DNA from: Halocynthiibacter sp049608145 | GTDB lineage: Bacteria; Pseudomonadota; Alphaproteobacteria; Rhodobacterales; Rhodobacteraceae | Length of the DNA: 62,603 nt | NCBI RefSeq assembly: GCF_049608145.1 | Contig: NZ_JBMYXF010000015.1 | Location: 1 to 62,603 of the forward strand | Direction of reading: 5' to 3' | In this document: positions 46,500 through 55,333 of the stretch, piece after piece | How positions within the stretch are numbered: position 1 is the first letter of the stretch | How the letters are laid out: each line of letters begins with the position of its first letter | The notes under the pieces: model-generated | Seen by the model: only the letters and a program-made list of their open reading frames with translations | Told to the model about the DNA's origin: nothing | Databases searched by the model: none | Made by a program: the position numbers and the translations under genes

Positions 46500-46609
46500 G
46501 GCATGTTTGGGGACCTCAGTTCAGGACGAAGGGAACCAATATCCGGGATGAAAGGGACCCACTTACGGGACAAAGGGGACCCGTAATCAGGGAGTAAGGA
46601 ACCGATTCT
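46500..46609 (+). repeat. Tandem 22-bp iterons (four clear, one degenerate)
   Basis: Ungapped units begin at 46522, 46544, 46566 and 46588, exactly 22 bp apart, with shared core CRGGA...AARGGRACC; the fourth departs in the middle. A degenerate unit in the same register starts at 46500 and keeps GGGACC. A 22-bp period places each core on the same helix face, as expected for binding sites of a Rep_3 initiator. Confidence 0.8.
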
Positions 46610-46718
46610 CAGGATCGGCAAATTCCCTTAAACAGACCCTATTTTGCGGTATAATAGACCCTATATGATCATGTCGTCTGGAAAAGTGAACCTGTAGAAC
46701 GCGGTGAAAAACGGAATT

Positions 46719-46740
46719 TTGGACTAAAGGAACCCGGTTA
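46719..46740 (+). repeat. Separate iteron-like unit near the initiator gene
   Basis: TTGGACTAAAGGAACCC aligns with the iteron core and lies 116 bp before the repB start. It could serve in autoregulation of the initiator promoter. Confidence 0.6.
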
Positions 46741-46855
46741 CGGTACGGGCAAACAGCTGTACATTCTCTCGACCGATCTCGTGTTGGGGCACCCATAGGT
46801 GACTTGAAGGTGGGTACCTGATATGTAATATTCAGGCGAGCAGAAAAGAAATGAT

Positions 46856-48145
46856 ATGGCGAAACAACCGCTTGATCCCCAGCAATTGTCCGGAGCGCTC
46901 CGGCGAGAAACAGTGCGCAAGAATGTGGCTGCGATTCACATTTCGGGGAAGTTGTCTTTGCTGCAGCGGAAACTGTCGAATGTATTGCTGCTGAATGCTT
47001 ATGATACGTTAACAACCGCGCCGTCCCATACAATTGATGCGCGTACGCTTGCGATGATGGTCGGATATAATTCCAATGATATGGATACGCTGCGCGCCAG
47101 TTTGCGGGCCCTGGCGGAGACGGTTGCGGAATGGGACATGCTGGATGAAGAGGGCCGTCAGGAATGGGGTGTGTCTTCGCTGTTGTCATTTGCACGGCTT
47201 AAAGGCGGGGTATGCGAATATTCCTATTCATCTGCGCTGGCCGAAAAACTGCATGATCCCAAAATCTATGCGCTGATTAATGTGAATATTCAGCGCAATT
47301 TTTCGTCTGGTCACGGGCTGGCATTGTATGAGAATTGCTATCGTTTTGTGCGCACGGGTTCGACGGGCTGGTGGACGCTGGATGTGTTTCGGAAACTGAT
47401 GGGGATTGATGACAGCGCGTATTACCAGAGCTTTAAGCATCTGAACGCGAAGATCATCAAACCTGCGGTGAAAGAGGTGAACAACAGTTCCGACATCGTG
47501 ATTGAACCAGAGTTTCGCAAAAAGGGGCGTGCGGTGACGGATATTCGTTTTCTGATCCGTGAGAACCCGCAACTGGCGATGTTTGATATCGATGATGGTG
47601 ACGGCTTGCGTAAGGAACCAGTTTATCAGGAATTGTTGAAACAGGGTGTTTCAGATCGGCTGAGCCGCCAGTGGATTGCCGAACATGGCGCGGATTATGT
47701 CGGGAAAAAACTGGAATATGTGAAAGGGCAGGGGGATGTAAAATCTGTGCCCGGATATCTGAGTGCGGCCCTGCGTGATGACTATGTTCAGGCGGAGGTG
47801 CGCAAAGAACAGGCCCCGGCAGCCAGCCCCGAAGCGATTGAGAAAGCTGCATTGCGTGCAGAAGCAGAACGTCTGAAAACCCGTGAAGAAGATGCCCGCT
47901 ATGCACAAAGTCAGAAGCGTAAGGCATTGTTTGCATTGGTGTCTGAATTGGCAGCGGCGCGAACGCCGACCCAAAGGGATGCGGACAAACGGTTGTTTTT
48001 GAATGGGTTGAAAGATCCGATGGATCGGCGCGAATTTGAACGCCTGGGCTGGGTGTCTGCCCTAAATGCCAGCGCCATTTTCGATTTCTGGCGTGAACTT
48101 GCCCCTGATGCATTCGCCGAAATCGAGGGCAGTGGATCCGTTTGA
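46856..48145 (+). CDS. repB: Rep_3-family replication initiator (RepB type)
   Basis: 429 residues. The protein opens with helical segments typical of Rep_3 initiators (KLSLLQRKLSNVLLLNAYDTL, the TLAMMVGYNSNDMDTLRASLRAL winged-helix 1). A second winged helix includes LYENCYRFVRTGSTGWWTLDVFRKLMG and KIIKPAVKEVNNSSDIVIEPEF. The C-terminal 130 residues are charged and helical. It recognises iterons and opens the origin. The ATG at 46856 lies directly beside the iteron region, with GCAGAAAAGAAATGAT upstream as a weak ribosome binding site. RepB-type replicons with divergent parAB are a known class in Rhodobacterales. Confidence 0.88.
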   Translation: MAKQPLDPQQLSGALRRETVRKNVAAIHISGKLSLLQRKLSNVLLLNAYDTLTTAPSHTIDARTLAMMVGYNSNDMDTLRASLRALAETVAEWDMLDEEGRQEWGVSSLLSFARLKGGVCEYSYSSALAEKLHDPKIYALINVNIQRNFSSGHGLALYENCYRFVRTGSTGWWTLDVFRKLMGIDDSAYYQSFKHLNAKIIKPAVKEVNNSSDIVIEPEFRKKGRAVTDIRFLIRENPQLAMFDIDDGDGLRKEPVYQELLKQGVSDRLSRQWIAEHGADYVGKKLEYVKGQGDVKSVPGYLSAALRDDYVQAEVRKEQAPAASPEAIEKAALRAEAERLKTREEDARYAQSQKRKALFALVSELAAARTPTQRDADKRLFLNGLKDPMDRREFERLGWVSALNASAIFDFWRELAPDAFAEIEGSGSV

Positions 48146-48159
48146 GGTGCTTTTGATCT

Positions 48160-48198
48160 TTAATCGCCTCATAATTTTGTTGAAATTGAGGCGATTAA
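48160..48198. promoter_or_regulatory. Perfect 12-bp inverted repeat before the Fic gene
   Basis: TTAATCGCCTCA (48160-48171) and TGAGGCGATTAA (48187-48198), separated by 15 AT-rich bases, end 16 bp before the Fic start codon. There is no T run, so an operator over the promoter is more likely than a terminator. Confidence 0.7.
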
Positions 48199-48214
48199 TG
48201 GCCATATTTACCTC

Positions 48215-49297
48215 ATGAAACATATTTGGGCCTCTCCACATTGGCCGGATTTCCGGTATGACCGTCTTGCTGTCGAAGCACCGCTTGCGGCGGCAATGGA
48301 AGCTGTGGGGGAAGTGAATGGCCTGATGTCTGGGCTTGATGCGGGGCAGAAAAATGCGCTGGACCTGTCACATCGGGTGCAAGAGGCGATTGCGTCTTTT
48401 GGGATTGAAGGTGTGCAGCTTGAGGCGCGGGATGTCGAGGCGTCGGTGATTGCATCGATGAAATATCGCGGAGCCGCGGATATCACCCGGCGTTCCGATG
48501 CGGTGGCGCAATTGATGCTGGCCGCACGTGATCTTGCCGCGCCGATGACAGCGGAAATTTTGGGGGACTGGCACCGGCTTTTGTTCTTTGGGATCGAAGT
48601 CGAAGACCCGGGGCAATGGCGGCGGTTTGACATTGATATTGTCCGTTCCGCTGTGGCCGGGTCGGATGATGTCTTATACAAAGCCCCGCCACCAGATCGT
48701 GTCGCGCTTGAAATGGAACAGTTTTTGGACTGGCTGAATACAGATCGCGCGATGTCTGCCCCGGTTAAAGCGGCGATTGGGCATTTGTGGTTTGAATCTG
48801 TGCATCCATTTTCCGATGGCAACGGGCGGATCGGACGGGCGTTGATCGAATATACGTTTGCCGGGGTGCGTGCCCTGCCGTTTTCTTTGTCGCGTCAAAT
48901 TGAGCGTGACAAAAAAGGGTATTACGCAGCGCTTCAGGCCGGGCGGCAGGAAGGGCAGGGGGGCATTGACGCGGGTCCGTTTATTGTCTGGTTCTTGCAG
49001 ACTTTGAAAGATGCGGCTGATCATGCCCGGGACGAAGCCCTGTTTTTGATCCGACGGAACCAATTTTTCCAGACCTATGCGCAGGTTCTGAATGCAAGGC
49101 AGGACAAGGTTTTACGCCTGGTGTTTGCGGGCGGTGCGGACCGGGTGGCGCAGGGGATCAGCGCAAAAGGCTATCGTAAAATGTCAGGCGCATCCGCCGC
49201 CACTGTTTCGCGCGATCTTGCGGCGTTGGAAAATGCGGGGATTGCATCGCGGTCTGAAGCGGGCGGGCGTTCCACCCGCTATCAGATCCGATATTAA
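48215..49297 (+). CDS. Fic-family AMP-transferase with N-terminal inhibitory helix and C-terminal winged helix
   Basis: 360 residues. The N-terminal DUF4172-like part (WASPHWPDFRYD) leads into the inhibitory motif S-F-G-I-E-G at 61-66, which matches (S/T)xxxE(G/N) of class II Fic proteins that hold themselves in check. The Fic core motif HPFSDGNGRIGR (197-208) is complete, with catalytic His197. The C-terminal 70 residues look like a winged helix (SGASAATVSRDLAALENAGIASR). It would transfer AMP, or remove it, on a target protein. No antitoxin gene is adjacent. No clear Shine-Dalgarno is present; translation may be weak or leaderless. A perfect dyad upstream suggests autoregulation through the C-terminal domain. 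Confidence 0.88.
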   Translation: MKHIWASPHWPDFRYDRLAVEAPLAAAMEAVGEVNGLMSGLDAGQKNALDLSHRVQEAIASFGIEGVQLEARDVEASVIASMKYRGAADITRRSDAVAQLMLAARDLAAPMTAEILGDWHRLLFFGIEVEDPGQWRRFDIDIVRSAVAGSDDVLYKAPPPDRVALEMEQFLDWLNTDRAMSAPVKAAIGHLWFESVHPFSDGNGRIGRALIEYTFAGVRALPFSLSRQIERDKKGYYAALQAGRQEGQGGIDAGPFIVWFLQTLKDAADHARDEALFLIRRNQFFQTYAQVLNARQDKVLRLVFAGGADRVAQGISAKGYRKMSGASAATVSRDLAALENAGIASRSEAGGRSTRYQIRY

Positions 49298-49298
49298 C

Positions 49299-51623
49299 CT
49301 ATTTCTTTTTATTCATGGCGGACAGCAGAGCATCGCCAAAACCACCGGTCTGCTGGGCGGCTGGTTTTTTACTGCGCGGGGCTGCCTGATACTTTTGCTT
49401 GCCCTGGGGGCGGTTGCCCGGCGCCGCGTTGGCGGGTTTGTCGGGCGTGGCTTTTGCATCTTTTCGCATGGACAGGGCGATGCGTTTACGGGCGACTTCG
49501 ACCTCGGTCACCAAGACACGAACAACATCCCCAGCTTTGACCACGTCATGGGGGTCTTTGACGAAACGATCCGCAAGCTGGCTGATATGTACGAGACCAT
49601 CCTGATGCACGCCGATGTCAACAAAGGCACCAAACGCAGCGACATTGGTGACCGTGCCTTCAAGGCGCATGCCGGGTTTTAGATCGCTGATCGCTTCGAC
49701 ACCTTCGGCAAAACTGGCGGTTTTGAATTCTGGGCGGGGATCACGACCGGGTTTTTCGAGTTCGGCAAAAATGTCTTCAACCGTTGGCAGGCCGAAATTA
49801 TCGGTGACGAATTGCGCGGGTTTCAGAGATTTCAGCGCGTTGCCTTGCCCCATGATTTCACTGGCGTTTCGACCACTTGCGGATACGATTTTCCGTGCGA
49901 TATCATAGGCTTCGGGGTGAACCGAAGAGGCGTCCAATGGTTCATCGCCATCACGAATACGCAGAAACCCTGCGGCCTGTTCAAAGGCTTTGGGGCCAAG
50001 ACCCGCGACCTTAAGAAGGGCTTTGCGTGACGGGAAAGCCCCATGCAGATCGCGGTGGAAGACGATGGCGCTGGCCAATGAGCGGCCAAGACCGGCGACC
50101 TGAGCAAGAAGGGGGGCAGAGGCCATGTTCAGATCGACGCCAACTGCGTTCACGGCATCTTCAACGACCGCTTCCAGTGCGGTGGACAGGCGGCGTTGAT
50201 CGACATCATGCTGATATTGGCCGACGCCGATGCTTTCGGGGGTGATTTTTACGAGTTCCGCCAAAGGATCCTGTAGACGGCGCGCGATAGACACAGCGCC
50301 ACGCAGGGACACGTCAAGATCAGGGAATTCGTCTGACGCCAATTCAGAGGCAGAATAGACCGATGCGCCGGCCTCGGAGACCACAACTTTCATCGGGGTC
50401 TTTGCCGTTTTAGGCAACAATTTCAATGTGTCAGCGACAAGACGTTCGGTTTCGCGGCTGCCTGTGCCATTGCCGACCGCGATCAGTTCAATGTTGTGGC
50501 GCGTGATAAGTTCAAGTAGTTTTGCTTCGGATCCGCGCACATCCATTCTGGGTTGGAACGGATAAATCGTTGCTGTGTCCAAAAGCTTGCCCGTGTCATC
50601 AACGGCAGCAAGTTTAACGCCTGTGCGGATGCCCGGATCAAGACCCAGCGTGGCCTTGCGACCGGCGGGGGCTGCAAGCAGTAGGTCTTTGAGATTGCGG
50701 GAAAAAACTGTGATTGCCTCTTCATGGGCGCGCTGGCGCAGTTCGCCCAAAAGATCCACATACAGCGACATGGAGAACTTGATGCGCCAGGCCCAGCCCG
50801 CGACGTTGCGCAGCCATGTGTCGCCCGCGCCGTCACCGGATGTTTCCAGCTGTGCCGCGATCATGCTGATGGCGCGCGGCACGCCTTCGTCGGCATCCGG
50901 GGCAATTTCCATCACCACGATTTCTTCTTTTGCGGCGCGCAAAATGGCCAGGGCGCGGTGACCAGCGATATCTGCCCATTTTTCGCGGTGGTCAAAGTAA
51001 TCAGAGAATTTTGCGCCGTCTTTTTCTTTTCCGGCGATCACGCGCGCGCTGATGAAAGCTTCGCGTTTCATGAAATCACGCAGTTTCCCAACCAGGCCCG
51101 CGTGTTCAGACAATTCTTCCGTCAGGATATCACGTGCGCCGTTCAGGGCGTCTTTTGTGGTTTCCACGGTTTCGGAAAGATAAGCGCCTGCAAGGGTTTC
51201 TGGATCTGCAGACCGGTCATTTTGAATAGCACGCAACAAAGGTTCAAGACCATTTTCCCGGGCGATCATCGCCTTGGTGCGGCGTTTCGGTTTGTAGGGC
51301 AGATAGATGTCTTCAAGCGCGGATTTGCTTTGGGCATTGGCAATGGCGCGGGCCAGATCATCGGTCAGTTTGTCCTGATCGCGGATCGAATTGAGGATCG
51401 TTGCGCGTCGCGCTTCCATGTCACGCAGATATGTCAGACGATCGGCCAGAAGACGCAGTTGCGCATCATCCAGACCGCCGGTGACTTCTTTCCGGTAGCG
51501 GGCCACAAAAGGCACTGTTGCGCCCTCGTCAAGAAGGGTAACGGCAGCTTTGACTTGTTGAGAGGACGCTGAAATATCGTCTGAAATGGTGCGGAAAATA
51601 CGATCTTCGACGGCTTGTGACAT
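49299..51623 (-). CDS. tex: Tex-family RNA-binding transcription accessory protein
   Basis: 774 residues from the ATG at 51623. The frame is open 321 bp further upstream, but the conserved N terminus begins here (MSQAVEDRIFRTISDDI...TVPFVARYRKEVTGGLDD). In order: Tex N-terminal helices, a YqgF/RNase H-like domain (about 330-460: ATLGLDPGIRTGVKLAAVD), helix-hairpin-helix repeats (VAGLGRSLASAIVFHRDLHGAF, LKVAGLGPKAFEQ) and an S1 domain (about 655-725: RLEGTVTNVAAFGAFVDIGVHQDGLVHIS). A lysine-rich tail ends GDALLSAMNKKK. It is a broadly conserved, usually chromosomal gene, which is notable next to a plasmid-type origin. Confidence 0.95.
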   Translation of the reverse strand: MSQAVEDRIFRTISDDISASSQQVKAAVTLLDEGATVPFVARYRKEVTGGLDDAQLRLLADRLTYLRDMEARRATILNSIRDQDKLTDDLARAIANAQSKSALEDIYLPYKPKRRTKAMIARENGLEPLLRAIQNDRSADPETLAGAYLSETVETTKDALNGARDILTEELSEHAGLVGKLRDFMKREAFISARVIAGKEKDGAKFSDYFDHREKWADIAGHRALAILRAAKEEIVVMEIAPDADEGVPRAISMIAAQLETSGDGAGDTWLRNVAGWAWRIKFSMSLYVDLLGELRQRAHEEAITVFSRNLKDLLLAAPAGRKATLGLDPGIRTGVKLAAVDDTGKLLDTATIYPFQPRMDVRGSEAKLLELITRHNIELIAVGNGTGSRETERLVADTLKLLPKTAKTPMKVVVSEAGASVYSASELASDEFPDLDVSLRGAVSIARRLQDPLAELVKITPESIGVGQYQHDVDQRRLSTALEAVVEDAVNAVGVDLNMASAPLLAQVAGLGRSLASAIVFHRDLHGAFPSRKALLKVAGLGPKAFEQAAGFLRIRDGDEPLDASSVHPEAYDIARKIVSASGRNASEIMGQGNALKSLKPAQFVTDNFGLPTVEDIFAELEKPGRDPRPEFKTASFAEGVEAISDLKPGMRLEGTVTNVAAFGAFVDIGVHQDGLVHISQLADRFVKDPHDVVKAGDVVRVLVTEVEVARKRIALSMRKDAKATPDKPANAAPGNRPQGKQKYQAAPRSKKPAAQQTGGFGDALLSAMNKKK

Positions 51624-51728
51624 GGTGGTTTTCAACAGAGGCTCCTGGCTGAATGAACTTGCGTGTTTAGCGGTGTTTGGGATCCGGGCCAAGGCTGTCT
51701 TTGTCGGGCACGCAGGATCGGCGGGAAA

Positions 51729-51746
51729 TTTCAGAAATATCTGAAA
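51729..51746. promoter_or_regulatory. Small dyad in the divergent tex / MYG1 gap
   Basis: TTTCAG-AAATAT-CTGAAA, a perfect 6-bp dyad in the 205-bp gap that must hold both promoters. Nothing else could be identified in this gap. Confidence 0.3.
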
Positions 51747-51828
51747 GGGACGTGACAAAGCGGTTGATCTGGCGGGGCGGGGCTGAAACAACTGAACGGA
51801 AATCAGAAAAACCGTCCGGAGAGCGACC

Positions 51829-52752
51829 ATGCCTGTTACCCATCTTGTTACCCATTCCGGAGGTTTCCATGCGGACGAACTGTTATCTTCAGTGGTTCTG
51901 ACACGCCTGTTCCCGGATGCGCAGATTGAACGCAGCCGCGACAAAGCCTGGTTAACCCCAAGTTCTGAAAAGATTATTTATGACGTAGGTGGGGATTATG
52001 ATGCGGATGCGCAAATCTTTGACCATCACCAGCGCCCCGGCCCATTGCGTGAAGATGAACAGCCATACAGTTCGTTTGGTCTGATCTGGGCGCATTATGG
52101 GAAAGCGTATCTGGCAGATTTTGGTGTGCCAGCAGGGAATGTGGATGAGGTTCACGCCGCGTTTGATGCAAAATTTGTCTTGCCGATTGATTTGCTGGAC
52201 AATGGCGCGATGGAACCGTCTGTGGCTGGGCCCTTGTCAGATCTGACCTTGCCAGCGTTGTTGGGAGGGTTGAAGCCGGTGTTTGATGATCCGTCTCCGA
52301 CGGCGGATAATGATGCGTTTTTCGCTGCCCTGCCGATTGCGCGCAGTTTTGTAGAAGCGAAAATTCGCAATTTTGCCGCGAAAGTGCGGGCCAGGGGCAT
52401 GGTGGAAGATGCGATTGCGCAGACGGGTGACGCGCATGTGCTGGAGCTGCCCATGGGCATGCCGTATCTGTCGGCGCTGAAGAATTCGGGTGCGGATCAT
52501 ATCCTGTTTATGATCACGCCGCGCGGGTCTGACTGGACCCTGAACGGGATCAAACTGTCCAGCGATACGTTTGAACAACGCGCTGATCTGCCTGCGGCCT
52601 GGGCGGGGTTAACGGATGGCGATCTGGAAGCTGCTAGCGGCGTGAAAGGTGCGAAATTCTGTCATAACGCACGTTTCCTAGCTGTCGCGGATTCACGGGA
52701 AGCCATTGTTAAAATGGCTGAAATCGCAGTGAAAGCTGTCACCCAGGGGTGA
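51829..52752 (+). CDS. MYG1-family (UPF0160) exonuclease-like protein
   Basis: 307 residues with the family opening THSGGFHADELLSSVVLTRLFP, the DHH-type metal motif IFDHHQ, and SSFGLIWAHYGKAYL. The middle has DLLDNGAMEP and the end GAKFCHNARFLAVADSREA. Eukaryotic MYG1 is a 3'-5' RNA exonuclease of the DHH superfamily; bacterial members are presumed phosphoesterases. The ATG has GGAG seven bases upstream. The last 14 bp overlap the convergent amidohydrolase gene. Confidence 0.88.
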   Translation: MPVTHLVTHSGGFHADELLSSVVLTRLFPDAQIERSRDKAWLTPSSEKIIYDVGGDYDADAQIFDHHQRPGPLREDEQPYSSFGLIWAHYGKAYLADFGVPAGNVDEVHAAFDAKFVLPIDLLDNGAMEPSVAGPLSDLTLPALLGGLKPVFDDPSPTADNDAFFAALPIARSFVEAKIRNFAAKVRARGMVEDAIAQTGDAHVLELPMGMPYLSALKNSGADHILFMITPRGSDWTLNGIKLSSDTFEQRADLPAAWAGLTDGDLEAASGVKGAKFCHNARFLAVADSREAIVKMAEIAVKAVTQG

Positions 52753-53896
52753 TGCCACCCGCCAGGGACAGATCAATCAACGTGGTCATCATGTCGATGC
52801 CGTTGGTTAGGATTTCATCAGGGAAATCGTAATCCGGGTTGTGAAGATCCGGGCGATTTTCGCCTGCACCAAGACCGAACATCGCGCCTTTATAACGGCT
52901 GGTGATTTCGCCAAAATCTTCGCCCCAGCGGAAGGGGTGATCCATGATGTGGAAGGCGTTTTTTGTGGATGCGGCCGCCTGCTGAATCATGTCAAAACCA
53001 TCGGGGTGATTGACCGTTGCGGTGAATTCTTCCAGAATTTCCTGTGATATATCAAGGTTATATCGTTTGGCGAGCGTATCTGCGAAGTGGAACATTTCGT
53101 TCCACATTTTCGTAACGATTTCCGCATGGGGGGAACGCAGAGTGAACTGCACTTGGCCCTGCGCGGGGCAGATGCCCGAAGCCTGAACGCCCATCTGATT
53201 ATAGACTGGCACGACCAAGGCATAGGCATCCGGGCTGTCATAAGCCGCTTGAATTTCGCGGGCTTTCAGGGTGAGTTCGGCGATGGCGAAAGACGGGCTG
53301 GCACCGGTTTCAGGTTGGGCGCTGTGGGCTTCTTTCCCGTTGAAACGGATCGCGCCATAGCGCACTTGAGATGCAAAAGTGCCGTGTTTACAAATGATTG
53401 CCCCTGCCGGAAAACCCGGAAGATTGTGCAGGGCAAAAGCGTAATCTGGGGCGATTTGTTTGAAATTTTCATGCGCCACGCAGTTGCGCGCACCGGTTCC
53501 GGTTTCTTCGTCGGGTTGGAATAAAAGGACCACACGCCCGTGATTTGGCCGCTGTTTTAGCGTCTGTGCGACACCTGCAAGGATTGTCATATGGCCGTCG
53601 TGACCACATTTATGCCCAACGCCGTCGGTCAGGGACCGGTGGGGCAGATCGGTGTTGATTTCATGGATGGGCAGCGCGTCAAGTTCACAGCGCAAAAGCA
53701 CGGTTTTACCGGGGGATGTCCCGTTGTAGACTGCGGCGAAACCAGCGCCATCCAGAGGAACGATTTCGTCCGGGGTGGCGTGTTCGGCCAGAAAGCCACG
53801 CATGTGTTTCGCTGTTTCAATCTCCTGACGGGAGATTTCGGGATGGGCATGAAGCCAGTGACGCAGGTTGATCAGCTGATCCAAATTGACGTTCAA
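52739..53896 (-). CDS. M20-family amidohydrolase (hippurate hydrolase / aminoacylase type)
   Basis: 385 residues from a TTG at 53896, with AAAAGGG about nine bases upstream; no suitable ATG exists nearby. The two-metal site shows as CGHDGH (in VGHKCGHDGHMTIL) and the DEETGTGA glutamates, with FAFALHNLPGFPAGAI typical of the amidohydrolase branch. It removes an acyl group from an N-acylated amino acid in the cytoplasm. As last gene after the aminotransferase and aldehyde dehydrogenase genes, it may free the amine that they then oxidise. Its substrate is unknown. Confidence 0.86.
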   Translation of the reverse strand: MNVNLDQLINLRHWLHAHPEISRQEIETAKHMRGFLAEHATPDEIVPLDGAGFAAVYNGTSPGKTVLLRCELDALPIHEINTDLPHRSLTDGVGHKCGHDGHMTILAGVAQTLKQRPNHGRVVLLFQPDEETGTGARNCVAHENFKQIAPDYAFALHNLPGFPAGAIICKHGTFASQVRYGAIRFNGKEAHSAQPETGASPSFAIAELTLKAREIQAAYDSPDAYALVVPVYNQMGVQASGICPAQGQVQFTLRSPHAEIVTKMWNEMFHFADTLAKRYNLDISQEILEEFTATVNHPDGFDMIQQAAASTKNAFHIMDHPFRWGEDFGEITSRYKGAMFGLGAGENRPDLHNPDYDFPDEILTNGIDMMTTLIDLSLAGGITPG

Positions 53897-53922
53897 CGCG
53901 GTGCCCTTTTCTGCAGCAGGAG

Positions 53923-53947
53923 GTCGCGCGGGACGGGCCCGCGCGAC
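53923..53947. other. GC-rich hairpin between aminotransferase and amidohydrolase genes
   Basis: Perfect 10-bp stem GTCGCGCGGG / CCCGCGCGAC with a 5-base loop and no T run on the transcribed side. It may pause or stabilise mRNA within the operon. Confidence 0.55.
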
Positions 53948-53953
53948 GATGTT

Positions 53954-55324
53954 TTAGCCCAATACTTCGCGTACGGCCATCTCAGTGTTGGTGATGACGA
54001 TGTCTGCTTCGTCTTTTGTCAGGCAGAAGGGCGGGGCGAAACCAAGGATGTCGCCCTGTGGCATTGCACGCCCGATCACACCTTTTGCGGCCAAAGCGGC
54101 GGAAACTTGTGCACCGACTGTTTTGGACGGGTCAAAGAATTTACGGCCTTGTTTTTCCTCGACGAATTCAATCGCCGCCAACATGCCGACGCCACGAATA
54201 TCACCGACATTCGGATGATCGCCAAGACGTTCCATAAAGCCCGCGCGCAGGTAGTCACCGGTAACTGTGTTGTTTTCGATAAGGTTTAGGTCATCGATCA
54301 GCTTTAGGTTTGCAACACCCGCAGCTGCCCCGATGGGGTGGGCGGAATATGTCCAGCCGTGACCGATCGGGCCGAATTCATCGGTGCCGTCTTCCAGCAC
54401 TTTCCAAACTTTATCGGATACGATGGACCCAGACAGCGGCGCATAAGCAGAGGTCAGGCCTTTGGCGATGGTGATGATGTCGGGTTCCATTCCATAGTGA
54501 GTGGACCCCATCATCGAACCGGTGCGACCAAAACCTGTGACAACCTCATCGGAAATCAGAAGGATATCGTTTTTCTTTAGAACGGCTTGGATAGCAGGCC
54601 AGTACCCTTGGGGCGGGGGTACGATACCGCCGGTGCCAAGTACGGGTTCCCCAATGAAGCCCGCAATGTTTTCGGCACCTTCACGTGCGATCAGCTCTTC
54701 CAATTTTTGCACGCAATGATTGGTGAAATCGGCTTCGGACATATCAAGATCATCGCGGCGGAAATAATAGGGTGCCTCGGTGTGGATGACCTGATCAAGG
54801 GGCAGGTCGAATTTCTTGTGGAACAGTTCAAGCCCCGTCAAAGACCCGGTAACAAGGCCTGATCCGTGATAGCCACGCCAGCGCGAGATGATCTTTTTCT
54901 TTTTCGGGCGACCCAGGATGTTGTTGTAATACCAAAGCAATTTGACATTGGTTTCATTCGCATCAGATCCGCCCAGGCCAAAATAAACTTTGGACATATT
55001 GGCGGGGGCACGGTCCATGACCATCTTGGCAAGGGTGATGGAGGCTTCGGTGCCGTGGCCGACATAGGAATGATAATAGGCCAGTTCATGCGCCTGGGCA
55101 GAGATCGCATCGGCGATTTCGGTGCGGCCATAGCCGACGTTTACACAGTAAAGACCCGCAAAGGCATCCAGCAGTTTTTTACCATCGCGATCTTCGATGT
55201 AGACGCCTTTTGCACCGGAAATGACGCGGGTTGGCATGTCGCCGCGTGCGTGTTTGGCAAGATGGGTTGAGGGATGGAAAAAATTTTCACGATCCCATTG
55301 GCTGAGTTGATCATTGTGCAGCAT
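53954..55324 (-). CDS. Class III aminotransferase, 4-aminobutyrate/putrescine type
   Basis: 456 residues. The PLP site is complete: FGLGGSDANETNVKL phosphate loop, Asp259 in LISDEVVTGFGRTG and Lys288 in IITIAKGLTSAYAP. WRGYHGSGLVTGSLTG and EPVLGTGGIVPPPQGYW resemble pyruvate-dependent diamine and omega-amino acid transaminases of the SpuC type. It would convert 4-aminobutyrate, putrescine or a similar omega-amine to the semialdehyde used by the dehydrogenase gene 9 bp upstream. It is not a close copy of the aminotransferase at 21.8 kb, so the two should act on different substrates. Confidence 0.88.
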   Translation of the reverse strand: MLHNDQLSQWDRENFFHPSTHLAKHARGDMPTRVISGAKGVYIEDRDGKKLLDAFAGLYCVNVGYGRTEIADAISAQAHELAYYHSYVGHGTEASITLAKMVMDRAPANMSKVYFGLGGSDANETNVKLLWYYNNILGRPKKKKIISRWRGYHGSGLVTGSLTGLELFHKKFDLPLDQVIHTEAPYYFRRDDLDMSEADFTNHCVQKLEELIAREGAENIAGFIGEPVLGTGGIVPPPQGYWPAIQAVLKKNDILLISDEVVTGFGRTGSMMGSTHYGMEPDIITIAKGLTSAYAPLSGSIVSDKVWKVLEDGTDEFGPIGHGWTYSAHPIGAAAGVANLKLIDDLNLIENNTVTGDYLRAGFMERLGDHPNVGDIRGVGMLAAIEFVEEKQGRKFFDPSKTVGAQVSAALAAKGVIGRAMPQGDILGFAPPFCLTKDEADIVITNTEMAVREVLG

Positions 55325-55333
55325 GTGTTTTCC

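Larger units (their letters stand above)
46326..46855. other. Replication origin region between parA and the initiator gene
   Basis: 530 bases without a gene. From parA, about 46390-46500 is AT-rich and contains GATTGTTAATC-type dyads. Phased iterons follow, and another iteron-like unit lies at 46719-46740 near the initiator gene. Divergent promoters for parA and repB must also lie here. This is the arrangement expected of an iteron-controlled Rep_3 replicon. Confidence 0.8.

Noticed and set aside
53923..53947. Rho-independent terminator between aminotransferase and amidohydrolase genes
   Set aside because: The stem is strong, but no T run follows on the transcribed strand, so only a hairpin is annotated.
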